Below, piece after piece: positions 1 through 5,612 of a stretch of 5,612 bases of DNA. Each line of letters opens with the position of its first letter. The stretch's first letter is position 1. The stretch spans positions 1 to 5,612 of the forward strand of contig PLRZ01000720.1 in assembly GCA_003164075.1 (NCBI GenBank), read 5' to 3'. This DNA comes from Bryobacterales bacterium. Lineage in GTDB: Bacteria; Acidobacteriota; Terriglobia; Bryobacterales; Bryobacteraceae. The translations under genes and the position numbers were made by a program. The notes under the pieces were generated by a model, which was not told the origin of the DNA, did no database searches, and saw only the letters and a program-made list of their open reading frames with translations.

Positions 1-962
1 TGGGCGATCAGATCCTCGGGTCGCTACGCGACGACCGCACCGAAGACATCCTCTTGAATCCGGACGGTCTTCTCTGGGTTAAGCGAATGGGTGAAGGTTT
101 CACCCGAGCCGGCGAAATCCCGGCGCCGCAGGCTGCGAGTGCCCTGAGCACCATAGCGGCTTGGCGCGGTACCGTCCTGAATCACGACCACCCCATCCTA
201 GAAACCGAACTGCCGATCGATGGGAGCCGCTTTGAAGGAATCGTCTCGCCGGTAGTGCGCCACCCGGTCTTCGCCATTCGCTTGCGGCCACGCCGGATCT
301 TCACACTCGACGAATACGAAGCCGCTGGCATCCTGACCGCTAAAGGCGATCCCCTGAATCACATCCGGCGTCAAGATGATTTTCTTCACGAAATGCGCGG
401 CCTGACGCACGCCGAGATCATCCGCGCGGCGGTGCGTGCGAAAAAGAATATCCTCGTTGTGGGCTCGACCGGAAGCGGCAAAACGACGTTTGTAAACGCG
501 TGCCTGGATGCTCTGGCTAGGCTGACACCCCACGATCGGGTGATTTCGATCGAGGATACTACCGAGCTCCAATGCCCGGTCGAGAATTATCTCGACCTCC
601 GTGCTGTTGGCAGCGTGACGATGTTGGAATGCCTCCGTGCATGTATGCGATTGAAGCCGACGCGGATCGTAGTCGGTGAGGTCCGCGGCGCCGAAGCCCA
701 CACGTTACTCAAAGCGTGGAATACAGGCCATCCAGGAGGCATGGCGACAGTGCACGCCAACGATGCTGTCAGCGGCTTGATCCGCCTTGAAAGCCTGGTC
801 GCGGAAGCAACCAACGCGCCCCAGCAAACGCTCATAGCGGAAGCGGTTGACGTTGTCGTTTTCGTGGACGAAGAGCCGCAACTGGCAGCCGGTCGCAAAG
901 TGAGGGAGGTTTTGCTCGTAACCGGGTACTCCGATGGGAAGTACACGGTCGAGCACGTATAG
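1..962 (+). CDS. trbB: TrbB, VirB11-type conjugal transfer ATPase (5' partial)
   Basis: Cytoplasmic hexameric secretion ATPase of the P-type conjugation system. It sits at the inner-membrane face of the channel and drives pilus assembly and substrate transfer. The reading frame is open to the left edge (first whole codon at 3), giving 319 visible residues; RP4 TrbB is about 320, so only a few residues should be missing. A TTG at 54 lies inside the conserved N-terminal stretch LLNPDGLLWV and is internal, not the start. Counting from codon 3, the Walker A motif GSTGSGKT is at residues 154-161 (nt 462-485), the Asp box RVISIEDTTEL at about 179-189, the Walker B region RIVVGEVRG at about 221-229, and the His box GHPGGMATVHAN at about 242-253. 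All the key motifs of the VirB11/PilT/GspE superfamily are intact. The protein ends at the TAG at 960-962, 35 nt before trbC. Family assignment is secure; Trb rather than VirB type is supported by the downstream order. Confidence 0.96.
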   Translation, partial: GDQILGSLRDDRTEDILLNPDGLLWVKRMGEGFTRAGEIPAPQAASALSTIAAWRGTVLNHDHPILETELPIDGSRFEGIVSPVVRHPVFAIRLRPRRIFTLDEYEAAGILTAKGDPLNHIRRQDDFLHEMRGLTHAEIIRAAVRAKKNILVVGSTGSGKTTFVNACLDALARLTPHDRVISIEDTTELQCPVENYLDLRAVGSVTMLECLRACMRLKPTRIVVGEVRGAEAHTLLKAWNTGHPGGMATVHANDAVSGLIRLESLVAEATNAPQQTLIAEAVDVVVFVDEEPQLAAGRKVREVLLVTGYSDGKYTVEHV

Positions 963-997
963 GCGGCGAGAACAACTTCAGAGGAGACCTTCAAGAA

Positions 998-1336
998 ATG
1001 CATCGAATCATTAAGCAAAACCAATCGGGCTTGGCTTTCAGGCTCGCGACCCTTTTCACTTGCGCGTGGGCGTTCAGCGTTCGGCTACACGCCGCCGCCG
1101 CGGGAAACCTACCGTGGGAGCGCCCCATGCAAACGATCGCCACCTCCCTCACCGGACCAGTGGCTTACGCTGTTGGCCTCATCGGAATCGCAATCGCGGG
1201 CGGCACGATGTTGTGGGGCGGTGAGTTGACAGAGTTTGGCCGCCGCGCCTGCATGATCGGGCTGGTTGTGTCGGTATTGGTGTTCGCGGCTCCGATGCTG
1301 GCGAGCGCCTTCGGCGTCAACGCCGCGGTGGTGTAG
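998..1336 (+). CDS. trbC: TrbC, VirB2-family conjugative pilin precursor
   Basis: Predicted pilus subunit precursor of 112 residues, processed at the inner membrane and polymerised into the conjugative pilus. The N-terminus has basic residues (R3, K6, R15) and a hydrophobic stretch at about 16-28, then an alanine-rich site at 32-35 (HAAAAG) that suits signal peptidase cleavage and would leave about 77 residues. The mature part starts with the family-typical LPWERPMQTI at 38-47, followed by two hydrophobic segments at about 53-73 and 84-105 joined by a short polar loop (GGELTEFGRR). This two-helix hairpin is the VirB2/TrbC architecture. GAGGAG at 981-986 supports the ATG at 998, with an 11-nt spacer. 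Only a short tail follows the second helix, unlike the long C-terminal extension of the RP4 precursor. The stop lies 4 nt before trbD, so the two are probably translated together. Confidence 0.93.
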   Translation: MHRIIKQNQSGLAFRLATLFTCAWAFSVRLHAAAAGNLPWERPMQTIATSLTGPVAYAVGLIGIAIAGGTMLWGGELTEFGRRACMIGLVVSVLVFAAPMLASAFGVNAAVV

Positions 1337-1340
1337 CGCC

Positions 1341-1658
1341 ATGGCCACGGACAGACCGCGAGAAATCGTGATCCATCAGTCAGCGAATCGTCCTAACCAA
1401 CTTCTCGGCGGCGATCGTGAACTGGTTCTTCTGACGGTTCTCGTTTCAGTCAGCCTAGCGTTCAGCTTGGCCACACTGTGGGGTTTCGCTTTGGCCGTGG
1501 CTTTTTGGATCGGGGCCATTGCTGTCCTGCAGCGGATGGGCAAGGCCGATCCGATGTTGAGGCAGGCATACATGCGGCACATACGATACCGGCCCTTCTA
1601 TCCGGCTAAGAGCGGACTGTTTAGCCTGTGTGTGCCGCAGGCTTCAAAGTGGAGGTGA
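1341..1658 (+). CDS. trbD: TrbD, VirB3-like inner-membrane protein
   Basis: Small inner-membrane component of the conjugation channel, 105 residues, of the VirB3/TrbD family whose members work next to the VirB4/TrbE ATPase. The family signature is clear: RPNQLLGGDREL at residues 17-28, two hydrophobic segments at about 28-45 and 48-63, then a charged cytoplasmic tail with KADP at 68-71 and HIRYRPFYPAKS at 80-91. The frame is open upstream to an ATG at 1266, but that start would overlap trbC by about 70 nt and add a Cys/Arg-rich stretch absent from the family, so the ATG at 1341, 4 nt after the trbC stop, was chosen. Its ribosome binding site is weak (GGTGG at about 1327-1331), consistent with translational coupling to trbC. 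The TGA stop at 1656-1658 is embedded in the trbE ribosome binding site. Confidence 0.93.
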   Translation: MATDRPREIVIHQSANRPNQLLGGDRELVLLTVLVSVSLAFSLATLWGFALAVAFWIGAIAVLQRMGKADPMLRQAYMRHIRYRPFYPAKSGLFSLCVPQASKWR

Positions 1659-1660
1659 GG
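1651..1660 (+). promoter_or_regulatory. trbE ribosome binding site overlapping the trbD stop codon
   Basis: GGAGGTGAGG at 1651-1660 contains two Shine-Dalgarno-like cores: GGAGG, 12 nt before the trbE ATG, and GAGG, 7 nt before it. The trbD stop TGA (1656-1658) lies inside, so a ribosome terminating on trbD sits on the trbE initiation signal. This supports the ATG at 1668 as the trbE start and suggests coupling. Confidence 0.75.
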
Positions 1661-1667
1661 ACAACTC

Positions 1668-4160
1668 ATGCAGCGAAATGAACACCGAAAACGTCCGCGC
1701 GGCCTGGCCGATCTCCTGCTGCCATATGCTTTGATCGACGACGGTATCCTCTTGCAGCAAGATGGGTCTTTGCTGGCGGGTTGGTCGTATCGCGGTCCCG
1801 ATATGATGTCCGCGGCGGCAGCCGAAATGGACGCCCTAAGCGCACGGCTGAACCACGTTCTTCGGCTGGGATCAGGTTGGATGGTTCAATGTGATGCGAT
1901 CCGCTCACACGCACCAGGCTACCCGGAACAGGGTTCCTTCCCCGATGCAGTGAGTCGTGTCATCGACGACGAACGTCGCCAGCAGTTCATGGACGAAGGC
2001 GCCCATTTTGAGAGTGAATACTTTCTGACGCTCACGTATCTGCCACCGCCGGAAGTAGAAGAGCGCGCCAAGGGCTGGCTATTTGAAGGAAGGGGCGCGT
2101 ATAGCAGCAGGAGAACAGCGGCCCAACATCTGGAGCGCTTCCGAGTCAAGGTGGACATGTTCGAAAACGTCTTCGGCCAGCTTTTCCAAACAGAGAGGCT
2201 CAGGAGGATGGCAGTTACGGACGACTTCGATTACGACCACGCTCACGACCGCCTGTTGCGATTTATCCGGCGCTGCATCAGCGGTGTCGATCATCCCTTT
2301 GCGCTCCCGGAAATACCGTGCTACCTCAATGAAATCCTCGCTTGCGAGGACTTCTATGGCGGAGTGGAACCCCGCATCGGGCGGAAACACCTCCGAATAA
2401 TCGCGCTGGATGGATTTCCGCGAATGAGTTCCCCTGGCATCCTCCGCGAACTGGACCAACTGCCAATCGAGTATCGCTGGAACACCCGTGCATTGCTCAT
2501 AGACCCGGAGGAAGCCCGTGGCATGCTCGACAAACACCGAAAGAAATGGCGTTCCAAGATCCGCGGCTGGAAGGATCAAATCCTCAAGACGCAGAATGGC
2601 GCTGTTGACCTCCACGCCCAGGAAATGGCCGCCGATGCTGAGGGAGCCATGAGCGTAGCGGCGGCCGGCGACGTTCAGTTCTGCCAATACAGCGCCAATA
2701 TCATTTGCCTCGATGACGACCTCGACCGCCTCTACGAAAGCTCGCGCCTCGTCATGAAGACCGTCCAGAACCTCGGCTTCTCGTGCCGAATCGAAGACAT
2801 TAACGCGGTGGAAGCATGGCGCGGCTCGCTTCCCGGCGACGGGTACTGTAACGTTCGCCGGGTGCTTCTGCACACTCTGAATCTGGCGGACATGATGCCG
2901 ATCACTTCTGTGTGGGCCGGCTTGCGCGAGAATCCCAGCGCTCTGATGCCGAAGAAAAGCGCGGCACTCTTGTACGCTGCAACGAGCGGCGCAACTCCGT
3001 TCCGCTTCAACCTTCACGTTTCCGACCTGGGACATTCTCTGGTTGTCGGTCCTTCTGGCGCCGGTAAGTCCACGGCTCTCGGCCTAATCGCCGCCCAGTG
3101 GTTTCGTTATCCACGCGCTCAGGTGTTCGCCTTTGATCGTGGATACTCCATCTGGATGCTGACTGAAGCCATGGGCGGCGAGTTCTACGATCTTGCCGGG
3201 CCAAAGTCCACCCTAGCGTTTTGCCCGCTGCGCGATATCGACGATGATGCAGCTGTCGCTTGGTCGGTCGGGTGGATCGAGGTCTTGTGCGAGCTCAATG
3301 GCCTGAAATTCGCGCCCAAACATCGCAATGCGGTTGCTGCGGCGGTCACGCAGCTTCGGCTCTCTCCGACACGCACACTCACTGAGTTGTCGGCCAACGT
3401 GCAAGATATGGAGATCCGCGACGCCCTCCAACACTTCACCGTCATGGGTCCCCTGGGGCCGCTGCTCGACGCGGACACCGATAGCCTGGGCGATGGCCGG
3501 ATGCTCGCGTTCGAAACGGAAAACCTCCTCCAGCTCGATGACAAGGCGGTGATCCCGGTGCTGCTTTACCTATTCCGCCGCATCGAGCAGCGGCTCGACG
3601 GGTCTCCGACCTTGATCCTCCTAGATGAGGCTTGGTCGTACCTGCAACACGAACTGTTTCGCGATCGCCTTAAGGACTGGCTGAAGACGATGCGCCGAAA
3701 GAACGCCGTGGTCGTGATGGCCACGCAGCAAATCAGCGATATCGCGAATTCCCAGATCGCCGATGTCGTTCTGGAGAACTGTCCGACCAAGATCCTGCTG
3801 CCGAATGCAGAGTCCAAGAATCCCGGCTCCCGCGAGTTCTATACGCGCGTTGGACTCAACGAACGCGAGTTAGAAATCCTGCAGGTGAGTATCCCGAAGC
3901 AACACTATTACGTCGTCAGCACTCTCGGCCGCCGCCTCGTGAACCTCGGGGTGGGTAAGGTTGCGCTTTCCTGGGTGGGAGTCAACGGACGCGAAGAGCG
4001 GCAGATTGTCGAGAGCGTGATGAGCCAGTATCCCGATTCTTGGCGAGCCGAGTGGCTCCGGCTGAAGAATTTGCCGCAATGGGCGGAGTATTACCAGTCT
4101 CTTGATGAGCGGGTAACGGAAAATCGCGCGGATATGGAGGAGTTTGTATGCGCAAAATAG
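1668..4160 (+). CDS. trbE: TrbE, VirB4-type conjugal transfer ATPase
   Basis: Large ATPase of the type IV secretion channel, 830 residues, a usual length for TrbE. VirB4-family proteins bind the inner-membrane complex, dislodge pilin from the membrane and energise transfer. The N-terminal part carries TrbE-typical stretches: the D-G-S and YRGPD region at about residues 26-45, SARLNHVLRLGSGW at about 58-71, then HFESEYFLTLTYLPP. The middle is the CagE/TrbE/VirB4 domain. The C-terminal RecA-like domain has Walker A GPSGAGKS at 461-468 (nt 3048-3071), FDRG at 489-492, Walker B LILLDEAW at 649-656 with D653 and E654, and a VMATQQ motif at 683-688 followed by the conserved ENCPTKILLPN. All key ATPase residues are present with no frameshift. 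The ATG at 1668 has a strong ribosome binding site. The 3' end overlaps trbJ by 13 nt. Several long open frames on the opposite strand are shadows of this gene. Confidence 0.97.
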   Translation: MQRNEHRKRPRGLADLLLPYALIDDGILLQQDGSLLAGWSYRGPDMMSAAAAEMDALSARLNHVLRLGSGWMVQCDAIRSHAPGYPEQGSFPDAVSRVIDDERRQQFMDEGAHFESEYFLTLTYLPPPEVEERAKGWLFEGRGAYSSRRTAAQHLERFRVKVDMFENVFGQLFQTERLRRMAVTDDFDYDHAHDRLLRFIRRCISGVDHPFALPEIPCYLNEILACEDFYGGVEPRIGRKHLRIIALDGFPRMSSPGILRELDQLPIEYRWNTRALLIDPEEARGMLDKHRKKWRSKIRGWKDQILKTQNGAVDLHAQEMAADAEGAMSVAAAGDVQFCQYSANIICLDDDLDRLYESSRLVMKTVQNLGFSCRIEDINAVEAWRGSLPGDGYCNVRRVLLHTLNLADMMPITSVWAGLRENPSALMPKKSAALLYAATSGATPFRFNLHVSDLGHSLVVGPSGAGKSTALGLIAAQWFRYPRAQVFAFDRGYSIWMLTEAMGGEFYDLAGPKSTLAFCPLRDIDDDAAVAWSVGWIEVLCELNGLKFAPKHRNAVAAAVTQLRLSPTRTLTELSANVQDMEIRDALQHFTVMGPLGPLLDADTDSLGDGRMLAFETENLLQLDDKAVIPVLLYLFRRIEQRLDGSPTLILLDEAWSYLQHELFRDRLKDWLKTMRRKNAVVVMATQQISDIANSQIADVVLENCPTKILLPNAESKNPGSREFYTRVGLNERELEILQVSIPKQHYYVVSTLGRRLVNLGVGKVALSWVGVNGREERQIVESVMSQYPDSWRAEWLRLKNLPQWAEYYQSLDERVTENRADMEEFVCAK
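4136..4142 (+). promoter_or_regulatory. trbJ ribosome binding site inside the 3' end of trbE
   Basis: GGAGGAG at 4136-4142 precedes the trbJ ATG at 4148 by 5 nt and lies within the last codons of trbE (encoding part of MEEF). It fixes the trbJ start and indicates that trbJ translation begins while trbE is being finished. Confidence 0.75.
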
Positions 4161-4858
4161 CAATGATTCTGGTGCTCCTGGCAGTTTCGGTCGAGAACCC
4201 GCAACGCGCCGAAGCCGGTGCATTCGCCACCGAATTGACGCAGTTGCTCAACCATGCACAGCTGATCCTTCAGTACATCCGGCAGGGCACGCAGCTCGCC
4301 AACGAGTTGAACATGTACGCCGACATGCTGAAGAACACCAAGATGCTCTCGGTTCATTCCTTCGGCGCAATCATGAATGATGTCAATGCCCTCGCGGCCA
4401 TTGTTCAGGGCGGCCAGGCGCTGGCGTATTCGCTTGGCAACCTCGATCAATTATTCCGGCAGACCTATCCCGGCTATGGCTACAACGCCGGCACATACTA
4501 CACGCAATACCGGAACTGGTCCCAAACGTCGCTGGACACCACGCTCGGGACACTTCGTGCGGCCGGGCTGCAGGGGCAGCAACTCCAGAGTGAGCAGGCC
4601 ATCGTAGCCTCTCTGCGAAGTTCGCTGGTCGGTACCGATGGGCGATTGGAAGCCTTACACGCCCTGGGCGACATCTCGGAACAGCAGGTGGAACAACTGA
4701 TGAAATTGCGCGAGTTGATGATGGCGGACATGTCCAGCAAACAGGCGTATCAGGCCACGGTGATTCAACAGCAGGCGGCGAGCGAAGCTGCGACCCAACG
4801 ATTCTTTTCATCTGGCCCGGCGGTTGGTGACGGAATTGCCTATTGGCCTGGAAAATAG
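4148..4858 (+). CDS. trbJ: TrbJ, secreted P-type conjugal transfer protein (VirB5-like)
   Basis: Exported mating-pair-formation protein of 236 residues. TrbJ is the P-type counterpart of VirB5 proteins, which are periplasmic or pilus-associated. It begins with MRK and a hydrophobic core at about residues 4-15, then a signal peptidase site AEA/G after residue 23. The mature protein is largely helical and Gln-rich. Family-typical stretches are the leading region with LLNHAQLILQYIRQG at about 33-47, YTQYRNWSQTSLDTTLGTLRAAGLQ at about 119-143, and GRLEALHALGDISEQQVEQL with KLRELMMADM at about 176-206. There are no cysteines. Its start codon overlaps the end of trbE by 13 nt. The last ten residues, GDGIAYWPGK (227-236), are nearly repeated at the end of the next gene's product, which I do not recall as a feature of TrbJ proteins. 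Family assignment is firm; the role of the tail is unknown. Confidence 0.93.
   Translation: MRKIAMILVLLAVSVENPQRAEAGAFATELTQLLNHAQLILQYIRQGTQLANELNMYADMLKNTKMLSVHSFGAIMNDVNALAAIVQGGQALAYSLGNLDQLFRQTYPGYGYNAGTYYTQYRNWSQTSLDTTLGTLRAAGLQGQQLQSEQAIVASLRSSLVGTDGRLEALHALGDISEQQVEQLMKLRELMMADMSSKQAYQATVIQQQAASEAATQRFFSSGPAVGDGIAYWPGK
4826..4855 (+). other. Shared C-terminal decapeptide, copy 1 (end of TrbJ)
   Basis: Encodes GDGIAYWPGK, directly before the stop of trbJ. It matches the end of the neighbouring lipoprotein at seven of ten positions, with conservative changes at two more (I/V, A/G). The YWPGK codons here are TAT TGG CCT GGA AAA. Confidence 0.8.
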
Positions 4859-4863
4859 TCAAT

Positions 4864-4870
4864 AGGAGGT
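4864..4870 (+). promoter_or_regulatory. Consensus ribosome binding site of the lipoprotein gene
   Basis: AGGAGGT, a full-length anti-16S match, ends 7 nt before the ATG at 4878 and lies in the 19-nt gap after trbJ. It is among the strongest initiation signals in the window and selects this ATG over the in-frame GTG at 4893. It suggests the lipoprotein is made in quantity. Confidence 0.8.
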
Positions 4871-4877
4871 CGAACGC

Positions 4878-5225
4878 ATGCTGTATACAAGCGTGAGCCT
4901 AAGGATTTTCGGCCTGACCGTGATTTTGTTCACATTCTGGGGTTGCACTCGACAGCCACCGCCGAGTCCAATCGTGCAAAAGGTACAAGACTCAGGGGCC
5001 GGGGATCTTTCAAATCTCTCGCAGCTTAACATCCAGGAATGGCTTGCGAAGCACAAGGATCTGGCCTATCAGGTGGACGCGGCGTGCAAACCCGTTCAGG
5101 AGAAAGCTACGGCAGCGTGGCAGGAGACAACCGAGGGCAAGGTTTGCGGAGCTGCCCACCAGATCGCGCTTGCCCGGCCCGTTCCGGTCCAGGGTGACAG
5201 CGTAGGGTACTGGCCAGGTAAGTAG
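4878..5225 (+). CDS. Candidate entry-exclusion lipoprotein (EexN/TrbK-like)
   Basis: Small predicted lipoprotein of 115 residues. The N-terminus has a hydrophobic segment at about residues 10-22 ending in FWGC with Cys23 as the lipidation site; F and W at -3 and -2 are unusual for a lipobox. A Pro-rich linker (RQPPPSP) follows. The central part, EWLAKHKDLAYQVDAAC at 54-70, and KVCGAAHQIALA at 88-99 resemble EexN-family exclusion lipoproteins, which have an aromatic residue, a basic stretch, then two Cys (here C70 and C90) with the second followed by alanines. The spacing between the Cys is longer than I recall for EexN. The gene lies between trbJ and trbL, exactly where trbK, the exclusion lipoprotein gene, sits in RP4- and Ti-type operons. 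Exclusion proteins act in the recipient envelope to block redundant mating. The last ten residues, GDSVGYWPGK, nearly copy the TrbJ tail. Lipoprotein nature is fairly sure; the exclusion role is inferred from position and weak similarity. Confidence 0.72.
   Translation: MLYTSVSLRIFGLTVILFTFWGCTRQPPPSPIVQKVQDSGAGDLSNLSQLNIQEWLAKHKDLAYQVDAACKPVQEKATAAWQETTEGKVCGAAHQIALARPVPVQGDSVGYWPGK
5193..5222 (+). other. Shared C-terminal decapeptide, copy 2 (end of the lipoprotein)
   Basis: Encodes GDSVGYWPGK, directly before the stop. The YWPGK codons are TAC TGG CCA GGT AAG, differing from the TrbJ copy at every codon that can vary synonymously, while the peptide is identical. Confidence 0.8.
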
Positions 5226-5273
5226 CACCGTTCCACAATTCAGTCCGAGCGATGGCAGTGCCGCGAAGGCATG

Positions 5274-5286
5274 ACACCGGAGGTGT
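5274..5286 (+). promoter_or_regulatory. trbL ribosome binding site within a small potential hairpin
   Basis: GGAGGT at 5279-5284 lies 8 nt before the ATG at 5293 and picks that start over two in-frame GTG codons directly before it (5287 and 5290), which would be too close. The site can be folded: ACACC (5274-5278) pairs with GGTGT (5282-5286) around a GGA loop. The rest of the 67-nt spacer (5226-5292) holds only a further short stem (TGCC 5259-5262 with GGCA 5268-5271), no T-run and no convincing promoter. Confidence 0.45.
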
Positions 5287-5292
5287 GTGGTG

Positions 5293-5612
5293 ATGAAGCG
5301 AATCCGTTATCCGCGGCCCCTCAGAAGCTTACGAGTTTCACTCTTGGCATTCAGCGTCTTGATCCTCGCGCAAGTCGCCTTTAGCCAAGTGGCACCGGGC
5401 GGGCCGTTCACTACCACGGTTCCTGGCAGCATTCTCGACCAGTTTCGGAATCAACGGCTTGTCTGGACGACGAATGTCTGGGTCTACGCAAACAACTTGT
5501 TCGGCCTTCTTGCGGTCATCGAGTTCGCATGGAGTGCAGCGGTAATGCTACTCGAAAAATCCGATCTCCAAAGCTGGACTTCCGCGCTCGTTCGCAAACT
5601 CATGTGGATCGG
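5293..5612 (+). CDS. trbL: TrbL, VirB6-like polytopic inner-membrane channel protein (3' partial)
   Basis: N-terminal 106 residues of the polytopic inner-membrane component of the mating channel; the frame is open to the right edge, and full-length TrbL proteins are several hundred residues long. A basic N-terminus (MKRIRYPRPLRSLR) precedes a hydrophobic segment at about residues 15-30 and a likely signal cleavage site AFS/Q near residue 32. The next part fits the TrbL N-terminal domain well: ILDQFRNQRLVW at about 47-58, then a first hydrophobic region with NNLFGLLAVIEFAWSAAVMLLEKSDLQSWTSALVRKLMWI, in which the A-V-I-E-F-A-W run and the E-K-x-D-L-Q-S-W motif are hallmarks of the family. Start chosen by the ribosome binding site at 5279-5284; an in-frame TGA at 5272 limits any extension. 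trbL following trbJ and the lipoprotein gene matches known trb operons. Confidence 0.9.
   Translation, partial: MKRIRYPRPLRSLRVSLLAFSVLILAQVAFSQVAPGGPFTTTVPGSILDQFRNQRLVWTTNVWVYANNLFGLLAVIEFAWSAAVMLLEKSDLQSWTSALVRKLMWI

Noticed and set aside
54..56. TTG as the start codon of trbB
   Set aside because: The frame is open upstream to the window edge, and the preceding residues (GDQILGSLRDDRTEDILL) continue the normal TrbB N-terminal alignment, so the gene is cut by the edge.
198..701. A 167-codon open frame on the minus strand opposite trbB
   Set aside because: It is antisense to the conserved ATPase core of TrbB, resembles no known protein and has no suitable ribosome binding site that I could see.
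1266..1340. An extended N-terminus for TrbD
   Set aside because: It would overlap trbC by about 70 nt, encodes an atypical Cys/Arg-rich stretch, and the family signature begins shortly after the ATG at 1341.
2079..3035. A 318-codon open frame on the minus strand
   Set aside because: It lies wholly inside trbE, whose + strand product has clear family motifs. The minus-strand product has no recognisable domain, and it reflects the GC-rich codon pattern of trbE.
4826..5222. Recent DNA duplication as the source of the shared tails
   Set aside because: All synonymously variable YWPGK codons differ, and no nucleotide similarity extends upstream or downstream of the tail beyond a few bases.
5226..5292. 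A rho-independent terminator between the lipoprotein gene and trbL
   Set aside because: The stems are only four to five base pairs and no T-run follows, and the flanking genes belong to one conserved operon.
1..5612. tRNA or rRNA genes, CRISPR arrays, insertion sequences, origin of transfer
   Set aside because: Nearly all of the window is coding with spacers of at most 67 nt, and I saw no direct-repeat arrays, transposase motifs or RNA gene signatures.

Overview
The window is one stretch of a P-type (Trb/VirB-like) type IV secretion operon, the mating-pair-formation module of a conjugative plasmid or an integrative conjugative element. All six genes lie on the + strand in the order trbB (5' end cut by the window edge), trbC, trbD, trbE, trbJ, a small lipoprotein gene, trbL (3' end cut). 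This is the order of the Ti-plasmid-type trb operons (B-C-D-E-J-K-L, then F-G-I). The lipoprotein gene therefore occupies the place of the entry-exclusion gene trbK. Further mating-pair genes (trbF, trbG, trbI) would be expected just past the right edge. None of them, and no relaxase, coupling protein or origin of transfer, is visible here.

Layout. 1-962: VirB11-type ATPase TrbB. 998-1336: pilin TrbC. 1341-1658: VirB3-like TrbD. 1668-4160: VirB4-type ATPase TrbE. 4148-4858: periplasmic TrbJ, overlapping trbE by 13 nt. 4878-5225: a lipoprotein resembling EexN/TrbK exclusion factors. 5293-5612: N-terminal part of the polytopic channel protein TrbL. Spacers are 4 to 67 nt, most starts have a clear Shine-Dalgarno sequence, and no internal promoter or terminator is evident, so the block is probably one transcript. 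TrbB and TrbE would power pilus biogenesis and substrate transfer, TrbC is the pilus subunit, TrbD and TrbL are inner-membrane components, TrbJ is a secreted pilus-associated protein, and the lipoprotein probably limits redundant mating.

The most unusual signal is that the two adjacent exported proteins, TrbJ and the lipoprotein, end in nearly the same ten residues (GDGIAYWPGK and GDSVGYWPGK). Within the identical YWPGK part, four of the five codons differ synonymously, which argues for selection on the peptide rather than recent duplication. I know of no described role for such a shared tail.

Organism: a GC-rich, Gram-negative (diderm) bacterium with strong Shine-Dalgarno use. The proteins look diverged from the well-known proteobacterial Trb sets, and an acidobacterial host is my best guess, but this is an impression from recall and was not tested.
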